From Plasmodiophora brassicae (Eukaryota; Endomyxa; Phytomyxea; Plasmodiophorida; Plasmodiophoridae), in assembly GCA_039704465.1 (NCBI GenBank), contig JASFAU010000013.1, positions 1,054,001 to 1,118,000 of the forward strand: a stretch of 64,000 bases of DNA, given 5' to 3'. Below, one piece after another: positions 49,531 to 61,100 of this stretch; the first letter of the stretch is position 1, and each line of letters begins with the position of its first letter. The position numbers and the translations under genes were made by a program. The notes under the pieces are model-generated. The model was not told the DNA's origin. It ran no database searches and saw nothing but the letters and a program-made list of their open reading frames with translations.

Positions 49531-49739
49531 CAGCGCCCCTCCGTGTGCTCAACGCTGAACGCCACGCCCGGCGCCGCCCACCATCGCTACCGTAATGGCC
49601 CTGGACGTTCTTCGAGTAGTGGTGTCGCAACCGCCCGTCACAAGACAACGGTTGCCCCAATCGCTGGCGAACGTACTATCGCCGAGCATGGTTCCACTGC
49701 AAAGGACGCGCACGTCAGCACGGCCGGCAGGGTTGTATA

Positions 49740-51080
49740 TTATCCCATGCGGGCGCGGTCGAACATGTCCCAGAAGGCGCGGTCGGTGCGCCCGCCGGGG
49801 TGCACGATCGCGCCCGTGTCGGCGGGTCGGCCCGCTCGCCGGCGCATGACCTCGATCCGGTACGAGAAGGACGACTCGGGCGACCCGAGGAAGTAGTCGG
49901 CCAGCGAGCACGCGTACTGCTCGACGATGGCGGCCCTCGCTGGACTGTTGCAGGCAGGGACGGACGCGGGTGCGCACCCGATCACCGCGTTCGGGAACGC
50001 GCCCGACACGTCGGCGATGTCGCCCGCGTCGCCGTTCGTGATGACGAACAGGTCGTGGACTTTGCCGTCGCGGCGCCAGGACGTTGCGATGCCCAGGAAG
50101 TCGGCCATCGGCGTCGTGGCCATGTCTTCCCGCCGGATGTGCATGCAGAGCAGGCGATCACGGATGCCAGCCAGCAACGCGTCGGCGGCCTGACGGACGC
50201 CAGCGCTGGCCGGCAACGGCGGCAGGGGGCGATCGGCCAGCGACCGCCAGTAGATCGTCCCACCGTCGTACAGGATCAGGCGGGCCGGGCTCGTCTCCTC
50301 GTCCAGCACCAGCGACAGGTTCCGCCCGCCGATGCTGGTCGGCGTGACGCGCGTCAGGTTGAAATCACGTCGTTGGCATTGCCAGTCGCCGGGCAGCTTC
50401 TCGGTGAACGGGCGCCCCTCGTCAGGGACCATCCCCAGGGGGGACGCATCGCCGGCGACCACACCGATATGCGTCCATGGCAGGACGTTGCAGGACGACG
50501 ACCACGAGGACGGGTCGCGGAGCATTCGAGGAGCGTCGAACGGTGTCTCGAGGCAATGCCTGTCCGGGTCGGCGTTGATCCCCGTCTCGATGTAGTGGAC
50601 GACCACAGCGTCCGGTTGGTGATTCCACCCGCGAATCAGGCAGGGGCCGGACCCGGGCCGCAGGTACTCGTTCAGGGCGTCAATGTCGAAGACGTGCAGC
50701 CAGGCGTAGGCAAAGTACTGGATGTCGCCGGTGGCGGTCACCAGAGGCGGCACCAGGACCTTCCTGCGCGTCTCCCGGGCGACGGACATCGCGTGCGCCA
50801 ATGCAATCACGTTGTTCGTCAGGCGGCCGTACAGCCCATAGGTCAGGAAGCGGTCGCCAGCAAACGTCGGGTCATAGTCGAACCCGGCGGCCGTCGACGT
50901 CGGCGTCGACGACGTCACGTACTCGTCGGAGGTGCCGACAACGACGACGTGAGGCGGGCCCTGGAACGACCGCGATAGCAGGACGGCGATGTTGACGAGG
51001 CCGACCGCGGATACGGCGAGGACGATGGCCCGCGACCGGGACCAGTGCAGTACCACGGGTCGGTGGGGCAACGCGCTCAT
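49740..51080 (-). CDS. Type II membrane O-fucosyltransferase-like protein
   Basis: 446 residues from the ATG at 51080, next to a signal anchor (AIVLAVSAVGLVNIAVLLS). The donor-site region shows GRLTNNVIALAHAMSVAR, matching the R-x-N-N...A..A motif of GDP-fucose transferases. HIRREDMATTPMADFLGIA resembles the H-x-R-R-x-D strand. FVITNGDAGDIADV and YFLGSPESSFSYRIEVMRR match the later S-x-FS element. Such enzymes transfer fucose to Ser/Thr or act on glycans in the secretory pathway. Assignment is from motifs; acceptor unknown. Confidence 0.6.
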   Translation of the reverse strand: MSALPHRPVVLHWSRSRAIVLAVSAVGLVNIAVLLSRSFQGPPHVVVVGTSDEYVTSSTPTSTAAGFDYDPTFAGDRFLTYGLYGRLTNNVIALAHAMSVARETRRKVLVPPLVTATGDIQYFAYAWLHVFDIDALNEYLRPGSGPCLIRGWNHQPDAVVVHYIETGINADPDRHCLETPFDAPRMLRDPSSWSSSCNVLPWTHIGVVAGDASPLGMVPDEGRPFTEKLPGDWQCQRRDFNLTRVTPTSIGGRNLSLVLDEETSPARLILYDGGTIYWRSLADRPLPPLPASAGVRQAADALLAGIRDRLLCMHIRREDMATTPMADFLGIATSWRRDGKVHDLFVITNGDAGDIADVSGAFPNAVIGCAPASVPACNSPARAAIVEQYACSLADYFLGSPESSFSYRIEVMRRRAGRPADTGAIVHPGGRTDRAFWDMFDRARMG

Positions 51081-51410
51081 CCTATCCAGGGCAGCCGGCC
51101 CCCCCAGTACGTACGAATCTATTCGCCACAACGTGGCCGTTGCCAACGAGTACGCTTTTTGGCGAACGTTCGGTCTGGCGAGGCCTCGGGGGGCCTGATG
51201 ACGCCGACTAATTCGGACCAGAAGTGCATGCCGAGCGACCATCCGCATCCAGCGCCTATCGTTGAACGCGCTACGCACGTGGAGCGGGGTTGGTCCTGGT
51301 CATCAGTACTGCGGTCACTATGCAACTCGCAGGAACACACCCGCATCGCTGGGTCAATGCGTCGTAGCGCATGGTGTAATCGCTGGCGGCAAGGCCGACG
51401 AAATCGATCA

Positions 51411-52822
51411 TCACGCGCACCCGTTCTTGTTCTGCAGGACGAGTAGATGCTGGGTATCGCCCTTGATGACATCGGCCAGGTGCCATCTACACCAATACGA
51501 CCATGTTAGTGCAGAAGTGCAGACGTCGCGAGGCATCCCAAGGCTACCCGGCCATGACGTGAGGCAGTCGGACGGGTCCATACATGCGGTGGGCGTTCCA
51601 GACGACTTCGTCCTTGAAATCGCCGTTGTACATCAGTCCGAGGAAGAAGAGGCCTCCCGGCTTCACATAAGACAGCGCTTTCGTCATCGATTGCAGGTCG
51701 CCGATCGGATTGACCACATCGCCATACCGGCCTAGTAGATGCGATTATGTCAGCGGACGCGGTTCGACAAGATAACGGATGGACGAAAGCGCACCGAGGC
51801 CATCGTGCTCAAGCGACGAGAACGAGATGGCGAAATCGAACGGTTCGATCTCGCCGTTGAGGAACGACTCCGTAAATTCACCGGGTACCATGGTCGACAG
51901 CATCGGGTGATCGCTGATGATCTTGCCGAATTCGACGGTAAGCAGGGGACCGGAGCCGGCGCGTAACGCCATAGCCTCCACCCAGGGACTCTCTGTTTCA
52001 CCGTGGTTAGGGAGTGCCCCAGGCTCGTCGTCCCGGACGCGACGTACCGGAACCAATAACGACACCACGCTTGTCCTTGACGAACTCATTGTACTTGCGG
52101 AGTGCAGTGTTGATGTTCAGTCCATCGGAACCGTACTTCGTGTCCCTCAGGGTGGACTTCTTGTACTGATTGACAGTTTCGACCGTCCAACGAGTTTCTG
52201 GGAGGTCCTTCGTACCGCCAAGGTACGCCTGGTCAAAGTACCAGGACGAGATCTTGATCTTGCCACCCAAGGTAACTGAGGCAGCACTTCGAAATGAGGT
52301 CCGTCAGCGGCGATCGAACAACGAGGCTCACACTGCTCCTTGTACAATTCCGGAATCGATTTCGGCGGCGTCATTCCGCTTGCTGTGTACATGGATCAAC
52401 GCGTTGCAGCATATAGGCATCGTGGGCGCATTACGGTATTCCGGTTTGAGCCAGGCCGATGTGAATGAAAAGCCGGGCTCTGACAGCGGTTTGACCTTGG
52501 GGAAATCACCGAGCGGTTGCTGCTGTAGTAGGGAGCAGGACGTGTCGCTGCGACGGCGGAGGAACGATTCCAGTATAGGAGAACCAGGGTACGATTCGCT
52601 CGTGCCCTGGTGCTCTTCGGTGTCCGCCTGTTGGTGCAGATACGCTGGACGGGATCTGACGACTAGCAGGGTGCTGGTGCATATCGTGATGGCGGCCACC
52701 AGGAATAGAACCCATGACAACGCTGTGCTCTTGTTTGCCAACACGCGACCCAGTAGGCGCTGCAGAGGGCTGCGAAGACCCGCCTTCCTCATCCAGGTAT
52801 GATGCTTCGGGTCGGCGCCCAT
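51411..52822 (-). CDS. DUF268-family membrane-anchored protein
   Basis: Multi-exon. N-terminal signal anchor WVLFLVAAITICTSTLLVVR after MGADPKHHTWMRKAGL. Later exons join cleanly: NEFVKDKRGVVIGS to ESPWVEAMALRAG (phase 1), FAISFSSLEHDGLG to RYGDVVNPIGDLQSM (phase 1), and LPHVMAG to WHLADVIKGDTQHLLVLQNK, ending at 51411. These blocks are the core of DUF268, a methyltransferase-like fold family (SSLEH, NPIGDL, GGLFFLGLMYN). The join between the first exon and SIPELYKEQC near 52,350 was not resolved. The catalytic activity of DUF268 is unknown to me. Confidence 0.7.
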
Positions 52823-53284
52823 CCCGCTGGCGTTCAAACGTCAGGCAGCGTCCACACTGTCGGCCTTGACGAATTCGGGGCGCAGCCCTACTGTGGCCGA
52901 GCGGGCTCCAGTGCTGTGGTAGGCGACTGGCCGGATTTAGCTTCAGGCTGAACGCGGCGAGGCGGACGACGTCGAGGGGACGGGACGATAAACGGCAGTG
53001 TGATATTGGCTTTCGTTTGCAAGGGTCTGCAGACCGGGATTACAAATCTATGGGATGGTTTATCAACCATTTGGCACTGACTAACGCGCCCTATGGCGTG
53101 TAGCTATTGATTAAGACACGCCGATCGTCGTTGTCGCCGCGGTTTGTGCGCCTGCTCATGTTCGTATCCGTTTAGCATTCTCACCGTCTGGGCTGTGGAA
53201 CCGTCGATCAGGTACCGCCGCTTAGATGGGACCTGACAGCGAACGGGTTTTCTTTCAGAGCGGTATAGAGTAGCACATATGGAG
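52823..53284. other. Intergenic stretch
   Basis: 462 bp with no recognisable gene. A few short frames have no domain or splice support. Confidence 0.4.
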
Positions 53285-56200
53285 CTATCGGTACTGGCTG
53301 ATCTCGGACCAAGGGTGCAAAGTGCCAACCGGTAGTCGCTGTCTACCCCACACACGCCTTTGGCTAGGCCTTGCGCTGGGGCTAGTGAAGTTGCCTGCAC
53401 ACGCCAGCCGAGCAACGTTATCGACAAATGTCGACCCGATGGCTCCACCGACCATTCGTACATTGGCTGGGAAATCCATTCCGCAAGCCATGGAGCATCG
53501 ACTGACGGAATTCGCTATCGGGCCCTGTTGTTCGATCGCCTCCATCACCAGGGCCGACATCGGGCGACGTGAGGCATTGGCAACGAAGCTGGACGTTTCC
53601 GGGACCCCTTCCCCGAGCGCAGCGTCCTTCACCTGTAGCAACAAAATCGAATGGCGAACGCGACGCGCAAACGTTTATGAAACAAAGATTGTGGTCCGCC
53701 CAAGGTTGCCAAACGTTCGCTTCATTCTAGGCCTGCGTGCTGAGCGTGGTCACTGCCTTCGTGCTGAACTTCGTTACTTGGGTACCGCTCATCATCGTCT
53801 GCGGTTTCTCATCCGCACGACCTTGGAGAATGATCATGACCTTCGGGAGGAACAGGACGATCGACGAGATGAAGATGCCGATATTCAGGCCCAGCGATCG
53901 AATAACGACCAGAGCGACTGGATTCGACCCGACCAGGAACTGCACGGGGATCATGACGGTGGCGTACGCGGCTATGAACAGGATCGCTATCGAGATCTGC
54001 GACGACTCGTTGAAATCCGAGGGTGCCGTCCGAACTTTCCACTAGACGGCGGCGCACGGTCAGCATGTCATCGTGCTGGTTCAACCCGCGTGAACATTAT
54101 TACGGCGGTCGTAGCACCCCATGCGGTGAAGCAGGCGAAGATGACGACCAGGAGGATGATGAACGGCGTGTTACTGCTGCACTGGCCGATCTGGGCGACG
54201 ACATCGTCGGTGGGTGCCGCGATGCCCGGTGCCATATCCACCTCGAACTGCGATCGCAGTTCGCCGATACCAATCTGCCCGGCCATCAACACGATCAGGA
54301 CGAGGTTGGCGATGGCCACCCATCGCAGGAGGACGCTGTTAGGAAGTTTGACAACGGCACCCTTTGAAGCGTCCGTGAATATCTGCAGGGATGTCAGATG
54401 TCTACTGGTTGGGGACGTGCAGCGAAACACGCAGCCACCTGTGCGACCCGGTACGTCTTGACGAATAGTGGCGCCAGAACGTTGACCATGCCGAGGACGA
54501 ACAGCCAGAGGCGAAGCTGGCATAACGACTGGAAATTCTCACTGGGCAGGATGGCGAATGAAACGGCGGAGACGGTTAGCAGGATGGCACCCAACACGAT
54601 GATGACGAGGAAGATCGGGGCTGACGCGCGAATCATTCGCGATCCGCTGTAGAACCGAATCAGGGCCAGAGTCGGGAGCAGAATCGCCAGGTTCAACGCG
54701 CTCGATGCCAGAGCGGCATCGAAGATGCCGGGCGACATTTCATATCGCCAGAACCCTTTCGCATAGGCCATGGCGATCGTGGGCGACGATAACTGCTGGT
54801 AACAGGTCATGATGCCGGTCCGTGTCGATTCTTGCGCGTACACGTTCAGTTGCGACAGCGTTCGAGACTGGGTGTCGACCGTCATTGTTACGTCCACAGA
54901 GGTCTTGGGCGGCGCCAGAACGCCATGATCAGGCACAGCGGACACCGATGCCGGCAACGGCAACAGGTTCCACGTGACTGGCAACGTGTAGAAATTCGTA
55001 ATCGTAAACGTGACGGTGGCCGACGCGGACCCGTAAGGAACGCTGACGACGTTCGACCCCACCCGCAGGGTCCAGAGCGACGTGGAATTATCCGCCAGGG
55101 TTGGACAAGATTTGCACCCGGTCGACGCATCCAGGTACTGGTTCGGCAGGCACCCGAGATGCATGATCGTCGTGGACGACGAGATGGTCGCACGACGGAC
55201 CGCATAGTCGGCAGCGTGCAACGTGCCCAACGCGCTGACATGTGCAGCGAGAGCGTCGTGCTCGATGCCCACATTGCTGATGACGTTCTTCTGGCCGGTC
55301 TGGATGGCGGGCACCACGGCTTGCAGGTACGTGTTCGTAATGCAGCGATAGAGACGGGTCTGTTCCAGATCGCGCCAGGTCTGCCCATCGTAATGCTGTG
55401 CGCCAGTCACCCTGCCGTTCCCGCTCGGATCGGCTATGTTTGGGTTCCATTGCAGGCGAAGACCGGCAACCTGCGGGAAGTTGTGCAGTATCCACGCGTC
55501 GGTCGTCATGGTCTGCAGGTACGCGAGCAGGTCGATACCCGTTAGCGACATCACCGCCAGCGGATCTGAAAACGGGACAATCTGTTGCCCAGGTCACACT
55601 CTCGATAACGACATTCACGGGCGAACAATTGCTGTTACCGCATTGATCTTGCCACGAGTGACTGGCCCGGGCGTGAATACGTTCCGTATAGCGTAGGAAT
55701 TCAGGAACGCGACCGTGCAATTGAAATGGTCGCTGCCGAAACGCAGGTAGGCGTCGGCGACGATATCGCCGGTCGAATGCGTCAGATTCTGCGGGGCAAA
55801 CACGCCACCCTGCGGCCCCACTTGCGACTGCGATGTGAAATCCGAGGACCCGACCACGACGTTGTTGGAAGCGGCCACCAGCGACGCCTTCTGAGCAAGG
55901 TACGCCTCCGTCGTGTTATCCAATTGTAGGGTCGCCGAATCGATCCGGATCAGTCGCGACGTCGTGTTGCGCAACTTGCTCTGGGCGAGATCGAACTGGG
56001 CGTCGAAGCGAAACACGGTGGCACCGTTCGTACACGAATCGTCGTTGCAGAATGTGGCGATCGGGTGGTATGGGTTGACGCCCGCGGTCGCCTGCCGTCG
56101 AATATGCAGATGGACGAGGTCGGGGATGGACGCGACGAAATCCGGGTCATCATTGGAATTGTTATCAACGAGGATAATGGCATCGGCACCGGCCGCCACC

Positions 56201-56991
56201 GCCCTGCCGATGCAGACGCCGACCCTCGTCTTCGAATCGTGCAGGCCGAATGCAGTCTTGAAGTAGAGGTTTGTGGTGGGCAGGTCCGGGGCGACACTCC
56301 CGATCAGAGCGACCCGGAGCCCATTCGGCAACGTGCGAATGACGTAACCTTCGTAGGCGGTCGCGCCCGAACCCAGACGATAGATCTCGGGCGCAATAAC
56401 CGGCACACCCGATTTGTTCTTGTACACATCAACGACCCCTGCCCCGTACCTAAACGAATGCAGCATCTTCAAAGTAAGTTGACGGTCCAGGGTAATTGCT
56501 GTTGAACGGGGCTGACATGTAGTCGAGGGAGTGCGGGAGGAACGCGCTGAAGTTGAATCGTTTGGTGAACCAGGCCTCGGGGTCGCCTTGCAACGTCTCC
56601 CATGTCGTTCCCATGGCCAGCAAGTCGCCGGCGTCAACGAACACGACGTTGCCGTTCGTCTCGGCCAGAATCTGGTTGAACAGTGTTGCGCGTCTCGACA
56701 GTCCACCGTAGCCTAGCAGAACGCTTCAGTACGACGTCCAAGAGCGCGTGCGGCGAACATGCATCTGACATCGGGCGGGAGCTTGACATGGGTTACCACT
56801 ACTAGTGGACGGCCATTCGTGGAGATCGGTAAAACTAAGGGACGCATTGAGACGAAGACAGTGGGCGTTGCGGACCTGAGTACCTTTGGATCACAATAGT
56901 AAAGGCACGCGTCGAGCTGGCCATGGAGCCAGGGCGGGCCCGGTTGATGGCAGAAACAGACCGCGCGTACGCCCACGGGAGCCAACGTCAA
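53285..56991 (-). CDS. Class C GPCR with a 5'-nucleotidase-like ectodomain
   Basis: Multi-exon. Ectodomain: GYGGLSRRATLFNQILAETN and VVFVDAGDLLAMG of a metallophosphatase/5'-nucleotidase fold, then LRVALIGSVAPD, GRAVAAGADAIILVDNN, VGPQGGVFAPQNL and, across an intron, the nucleotidase C-domain (IVPFSDPLAVMSLTGIDLLA). A small Cys segment (CLPNQYLDASTGCKSCP) and a beta-rich spacer lead to seven hydrophobic helices. Class C marks are plain: CQLRLWLFVLGMVNVLAPLF followed by VKTYRV, and FLPKVMIIL in TM7. A ~150-residue cytosolic tail ends at 53285. The nucleotidase metal motifs D-x-H and GNH[ED] were not found, so the ectodomain may sense rather than cleave nucleotides. The 5' start is unresolved. 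Confidence 0.72.
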
Positions 56992-57010
56992 GGGTAGGCA
57001 GGTGGCCCGA

Positions 57011-57130
57011 TGGCGCCTATAATGCGAACTGATGTAGATTAAAACGACCAGTCACAGCAGGGGCACAGTGGGGTCGATGGTACGGGTAGGCCTCATATGT
57101 GACCGCCTGGCAGCACGACTGCTTCAGCAA
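57011..57130 (+). repeat. Diverged LTR-like sequence related to the 23.6-kb element
   Basis: ggcgcctataatgcgaactgatgta...gtcacagcaggggc...ggtcgatggtacgg...atgtgaccgcctggcagcac follows the order of the LTR at 23,640-23,770 with many substitutions. No coding remnant adjoins it, so it is probably an old solo-LTR fragment. Confidence 0.5.
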
Positions 57131-58168
57131 GGCCTCGGCAGTGATCGATGGTTATACCCAGCATTCAAGGGAGATCGTAGCAAGGCGGTCACAGCAGTGG
57201 CCGGGCCGGCGAACGGCGCGCTGGGGCTCTCGATCAGGTCATGTTGTGACACAGAACCTTCCGGAAGCCGGGAAACGCTATCGCATGGTACTGTAAGCAA
57301 CGCGGCCAACTCCAATGCCAACAGGATCAGCAGACGTTTTAAAAAGGATTCCACAAAGTTACATTACCCTGGGCAACAACGACGACCTCATCGGCTGCGG
57401 GACCGGCACAGGCATACCACCTCGGGGAGGTTTTGACGGATGGGCCAGTGACCACACGGTGGAATGACGACATCAGAAAACTGCAGCATGACAGGGCCTA
57501 ATACGAACGAGACGTGTCAGTACGCTTGTTGTAAATGGCTGGCAAACAAGACATATTTCTTACGTTGCGACAACTGAACATGTGCGGCCCGGCGGGGCGG
57601 GTCACCGGAACAAGAACGGCGGGTGTTGTGGTTGGTTGGCCGTGCAGCGAGCCGGTCTACGACGAAGACTGTCAGACTATTCATGTTATCGGTGATCCGG
57701 AGCGATATCTCATTGCCTCGTACTACGACGATCACAGACGGCCACTACAGGAACGGCGCGATCCCACCGTCTATACGCACAAGATGGTCCATCAATGAGA
57801 TATAATTCCGGAGCGTTCCTGTTCCTCCAGACCATGGGCGGCTTCTACGACGACTCCGACTTGCGGATCGAGGTCTGCCTCAGAGTTCTGATTGCCGGTG
57901 CGCGACGAAGCAGCAGCTGAACGGGCCACGCTCATCTGGCTGAGCACTTCTGCCGTCAACGGACGCCAGTCCTGCTCTGATGACATCCGTCGCATCGGGA
58001 CGACACGCTCCTGACCAGTGGCGCTGCTGCCCCCGGCCACATTCGATGACGATGCTGCTGTAGACACGTGAGCCGGTTTCGAGTGCCAGCAATCCTAATT
58101 TTAGGATAGCACGGATTCCTGGACCGGTCAGGTTTCTCCGCACGTCATTACAACAGATTGCTCTTGGT
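57131..58168. other. Region without a convincing gene
   Basis: Two short frames might be coding: plus 57535-57798 (listed separately) and minus about 58067-57792 (QDWRPLTAEVLSQMSVARSA, NQNSEADLDPQVGVVVEAAH). Neither has a domain. The rest shows nothing. Confidence 0.35.
57535..57798 (+). CDS. Hypothetical 87-residue protein
   Basis: ATG at 57535 opens MAGKQDIFLTLRQLNMCGPA and continues to VYDEDCQTIHVIGDPERYLI with ordinary composition, ending HKMVHQ. No signal peptide, domain or relative in the window. It is short enough to be chance. Confidence 0.25.
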   Translation: MAGKQDIFLTLRQLNMCGPAGRVTGTRTAGVVVGWPCSEPVYDEDCQTIHVIGDPERYLIASYYDDHRRPLQERRDPTVYTHKMVHQ

Positions 58169-61100
58169 ATGAAGCGTTTCGAACTGATTGCGGCCGTGGC
58201 GGCCGCCGCGGCTGTCCTCATAATCGGAGCATCAGGCCAGCCGCCCATTATCAGGCAGGCCGGTTCGCGACCTGCCCAGCAAGTCGACGCGCACCCGCAA
58301 CCACCTCTGCCCATTGCCAATGACGAACAGAACGGGCGCCGTCCGGGCGAAGATCGGACGCACAGGATTTCAGGCACCACGTCCAGCGGCGACGACATCC
58401 GAAAACAGAACGGCCTACCGGATGATATGATTCGCATCATATTCCTAGATTACGGAACCGAGGATGATATTCGCAATTGGCGCCTTGCCAGCAAGCCGTG
58501 GAACAAGGAAGCCGTCAACGAGATGGCGGTACGGATCCAAGATCACAGCTGCTCTCGTGGCCTAGTGGGCGGTCGCTGCTCTCGTGGCCTAGTGGGCGGT
58601 CCAGTCTACGTCCCAGTTCCTTTTCCAAATTTGCTGTGCTTGCTGCTGACAAGTTCCTCGCCAACAATGGCAGTTTCGAACGTCTCGGAACCCTGAATCG
58701 TACGAACGTCTTGTGCCGGAAGTTCCTTCAGTTCCGTCTTCGTACGGGTGCCAGTCATCCGCGTTGTCGCGCGGTCGTCAACCGCAGATTTCGCTATACC
58801 TCCACTCCGGGATGGCTAGACATGATGCCATTTCTCGTGAAATGCGGGGCCGACACCTCCCTAGTGACTGAACTGTACGTCTATACTTTAGCACGGGGTC
58901 GGCAACTGAAACGACTGCTGCCTTGACAGGTTGCTGGAAGGGAAGAACCTGCAATCGATTCCAGCCGAGATCGGGCAGTTGACGTCATTGAGGGCACTGT
59001 GAGTGTTGGCCGCATTGTGTGATTCCGTTTCTGATCTCTGAACCGATGCTGATAGGGACTTGACGAACAATCAGTTGCAGTCGGTCCCTGCCGAGATCGG
59101 GCAGTTGACGTCGTTGGAATACCTGTGAGTATTGGCCACATTGTGTGATACCGTTTCTGGTCACTGAACCGATTCTGATAGGAACTTGCGTAACAATAAG
59201 CTGCAGTCGATTCCTGCCGAGATCGGGCAGTTGACGTCATTGCAATTCCTGTGAGTATTGGCCACATTGTGTGATACCGTTTCTGGTCATTGAACCGATG
59301 CGGATAGGTTCTTGGATAACAATCAGCTGCAGTCGATCCCTGCCGAGATCGGGCAGTTGACGTCATTGAGAGCGCTGTGAGTGTTGGCCGCATTGTGTCA
59401 TTCCGTTTCTGGTCTCTGAACCGATGCTGATAGGGACTTGACAAACAATCAGTTGCAGTCGGTCCCTGCCGAGATCGGGCAGTTGACGTCGTTGGCACAC
59501 CTGTATGTATTAGCCACATTGTGTAATACCGTTTCTGGCCACTGAACCGATGCTGATAGGGGATTGGAGAACAATCAGCTGCAGTCGATCCCTGCCGAGA
59601 TCGGGCAGTTGACGTCATTGAGGGCGCTGTGAGTGTTGGCCGCATTGTGTCATTCCGTTTCTGGTCTCTGAACCGATGCTGATAGGGACTTGACAAACAA
59701 TCAGTTGCAGTCGGTCCCTGCCGAGATCGGGCAGTTGACGTCGTTGGCACACCTGTATGTATTAGCCACATTGTGTGATACCGTTTCTGGTCACTGAACC
59801 GATGCTGATAGGGAATTGGGCTTCAATCAGCTGCGGTCGATCCCTGCCGAGATCGGGCAGTTGACGTCGTTGGAATACCTGTGAATATTGATCACATTGT
59901 ATGCTGCCGTTTCTGGTCACTGAACCGATTCTGATAGGAACTTGCGTAACAATAAGCTGCAGTCGATTCCTGCCGAGATCGGGCAGTTGACGTCGTTGCA
60001 ATTCCTGTGAGTATTATTGGCCACGTTGTGTGATACCGTTTCTGGTCACTGAACCGATGCGGATAGGTCCTTGTTTGGCAATGAGCTGCATTCGATCCCT
60101 GCCGAGATCGGGCAGTTGACGTCGTTGGAATACCTGTGAGTACAGTATTGGCCACATTGTGTGATACCGTTGCTGGTCACTGAACCGATGCTGGTAGGTT
60201 CTTGGAAACCAATAAGCTGCAGTCGATCCCTGCCGAGGTCGGGCAGTTGAAGTCGTTGACGCGGCTGTGAGTACTGGCCGCATTGTGATACCGTCTCGGG
60301 TCACTAAACCGATGCTGATAGGGACTTGAATTCCAACCAGTTGCAGTCGATTCCTGGCGAGGTAGGCCAATTGACGTCGTTGAAGACGCTGTGAGTATTT
60401 GCCGCATTGTGTGATATCGTTTCTGGTCATTGAACCGATGCTGATAGGAACTTGGGTAACAACAAGCTGCAGTCTTTCCCTGTCGAGATCGGGCAGCTGA
60501 CGTCATTGTGGAAGCTGTGGGTATTGGGCACATTGTGTAATACCGTTTCTGGTCACTGAACCGATGCTGATAGGAGATTGGATAACAATCAGCTGCAGTC
60601 GATCCCTGCTGAGATTGGGCGATTGACGTCTTTGGATGACCTGTGAGTATTGGCGACATTGTGTGATACCGCTGCTGGTCACTGAACCGATGCTGGTAGG
60701 TACTTGAGTAACAATAAGCTGCAGTCGATCCCTGCCGAGGTCGGGCAGTTGACGTCGTTGACGCGGCTGTGAGTACTGGCCGCATTGTGATACCGTTTCT
60801 GGTCACTGAACCGACGCTGATAGGGACTTGAATTCCAACCAGTTGCAGTCGATTCCTGGCGAGATAGGCCAATTGACGTCGTTGAAGACGCTGTGAGTAT
60901 TTGCCGCATTGTGTGATATCGTTTCTGGTCATTGAACCGATGCTGATAGGAACTTGGGTAACAATAAGCTGCAGTCTTTCCCTGTCGAGATCGGGCAGCT
61001 GACGTCATTGAGGAAGCTGTGGGTATTGGGCACATTGTGTGATTCCGTTTTCTGGTCACTGAACCGATGCTGATAGGGACTTGGCAAACAATCAGTTGCA

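Noticed and set aside
53322..54461. 379-codon plus-strand open frame
   Set aside because: It is antisense to the transmembrane region of the class C receptor, which has clear family motifs. The plus frame has no recognisable content.
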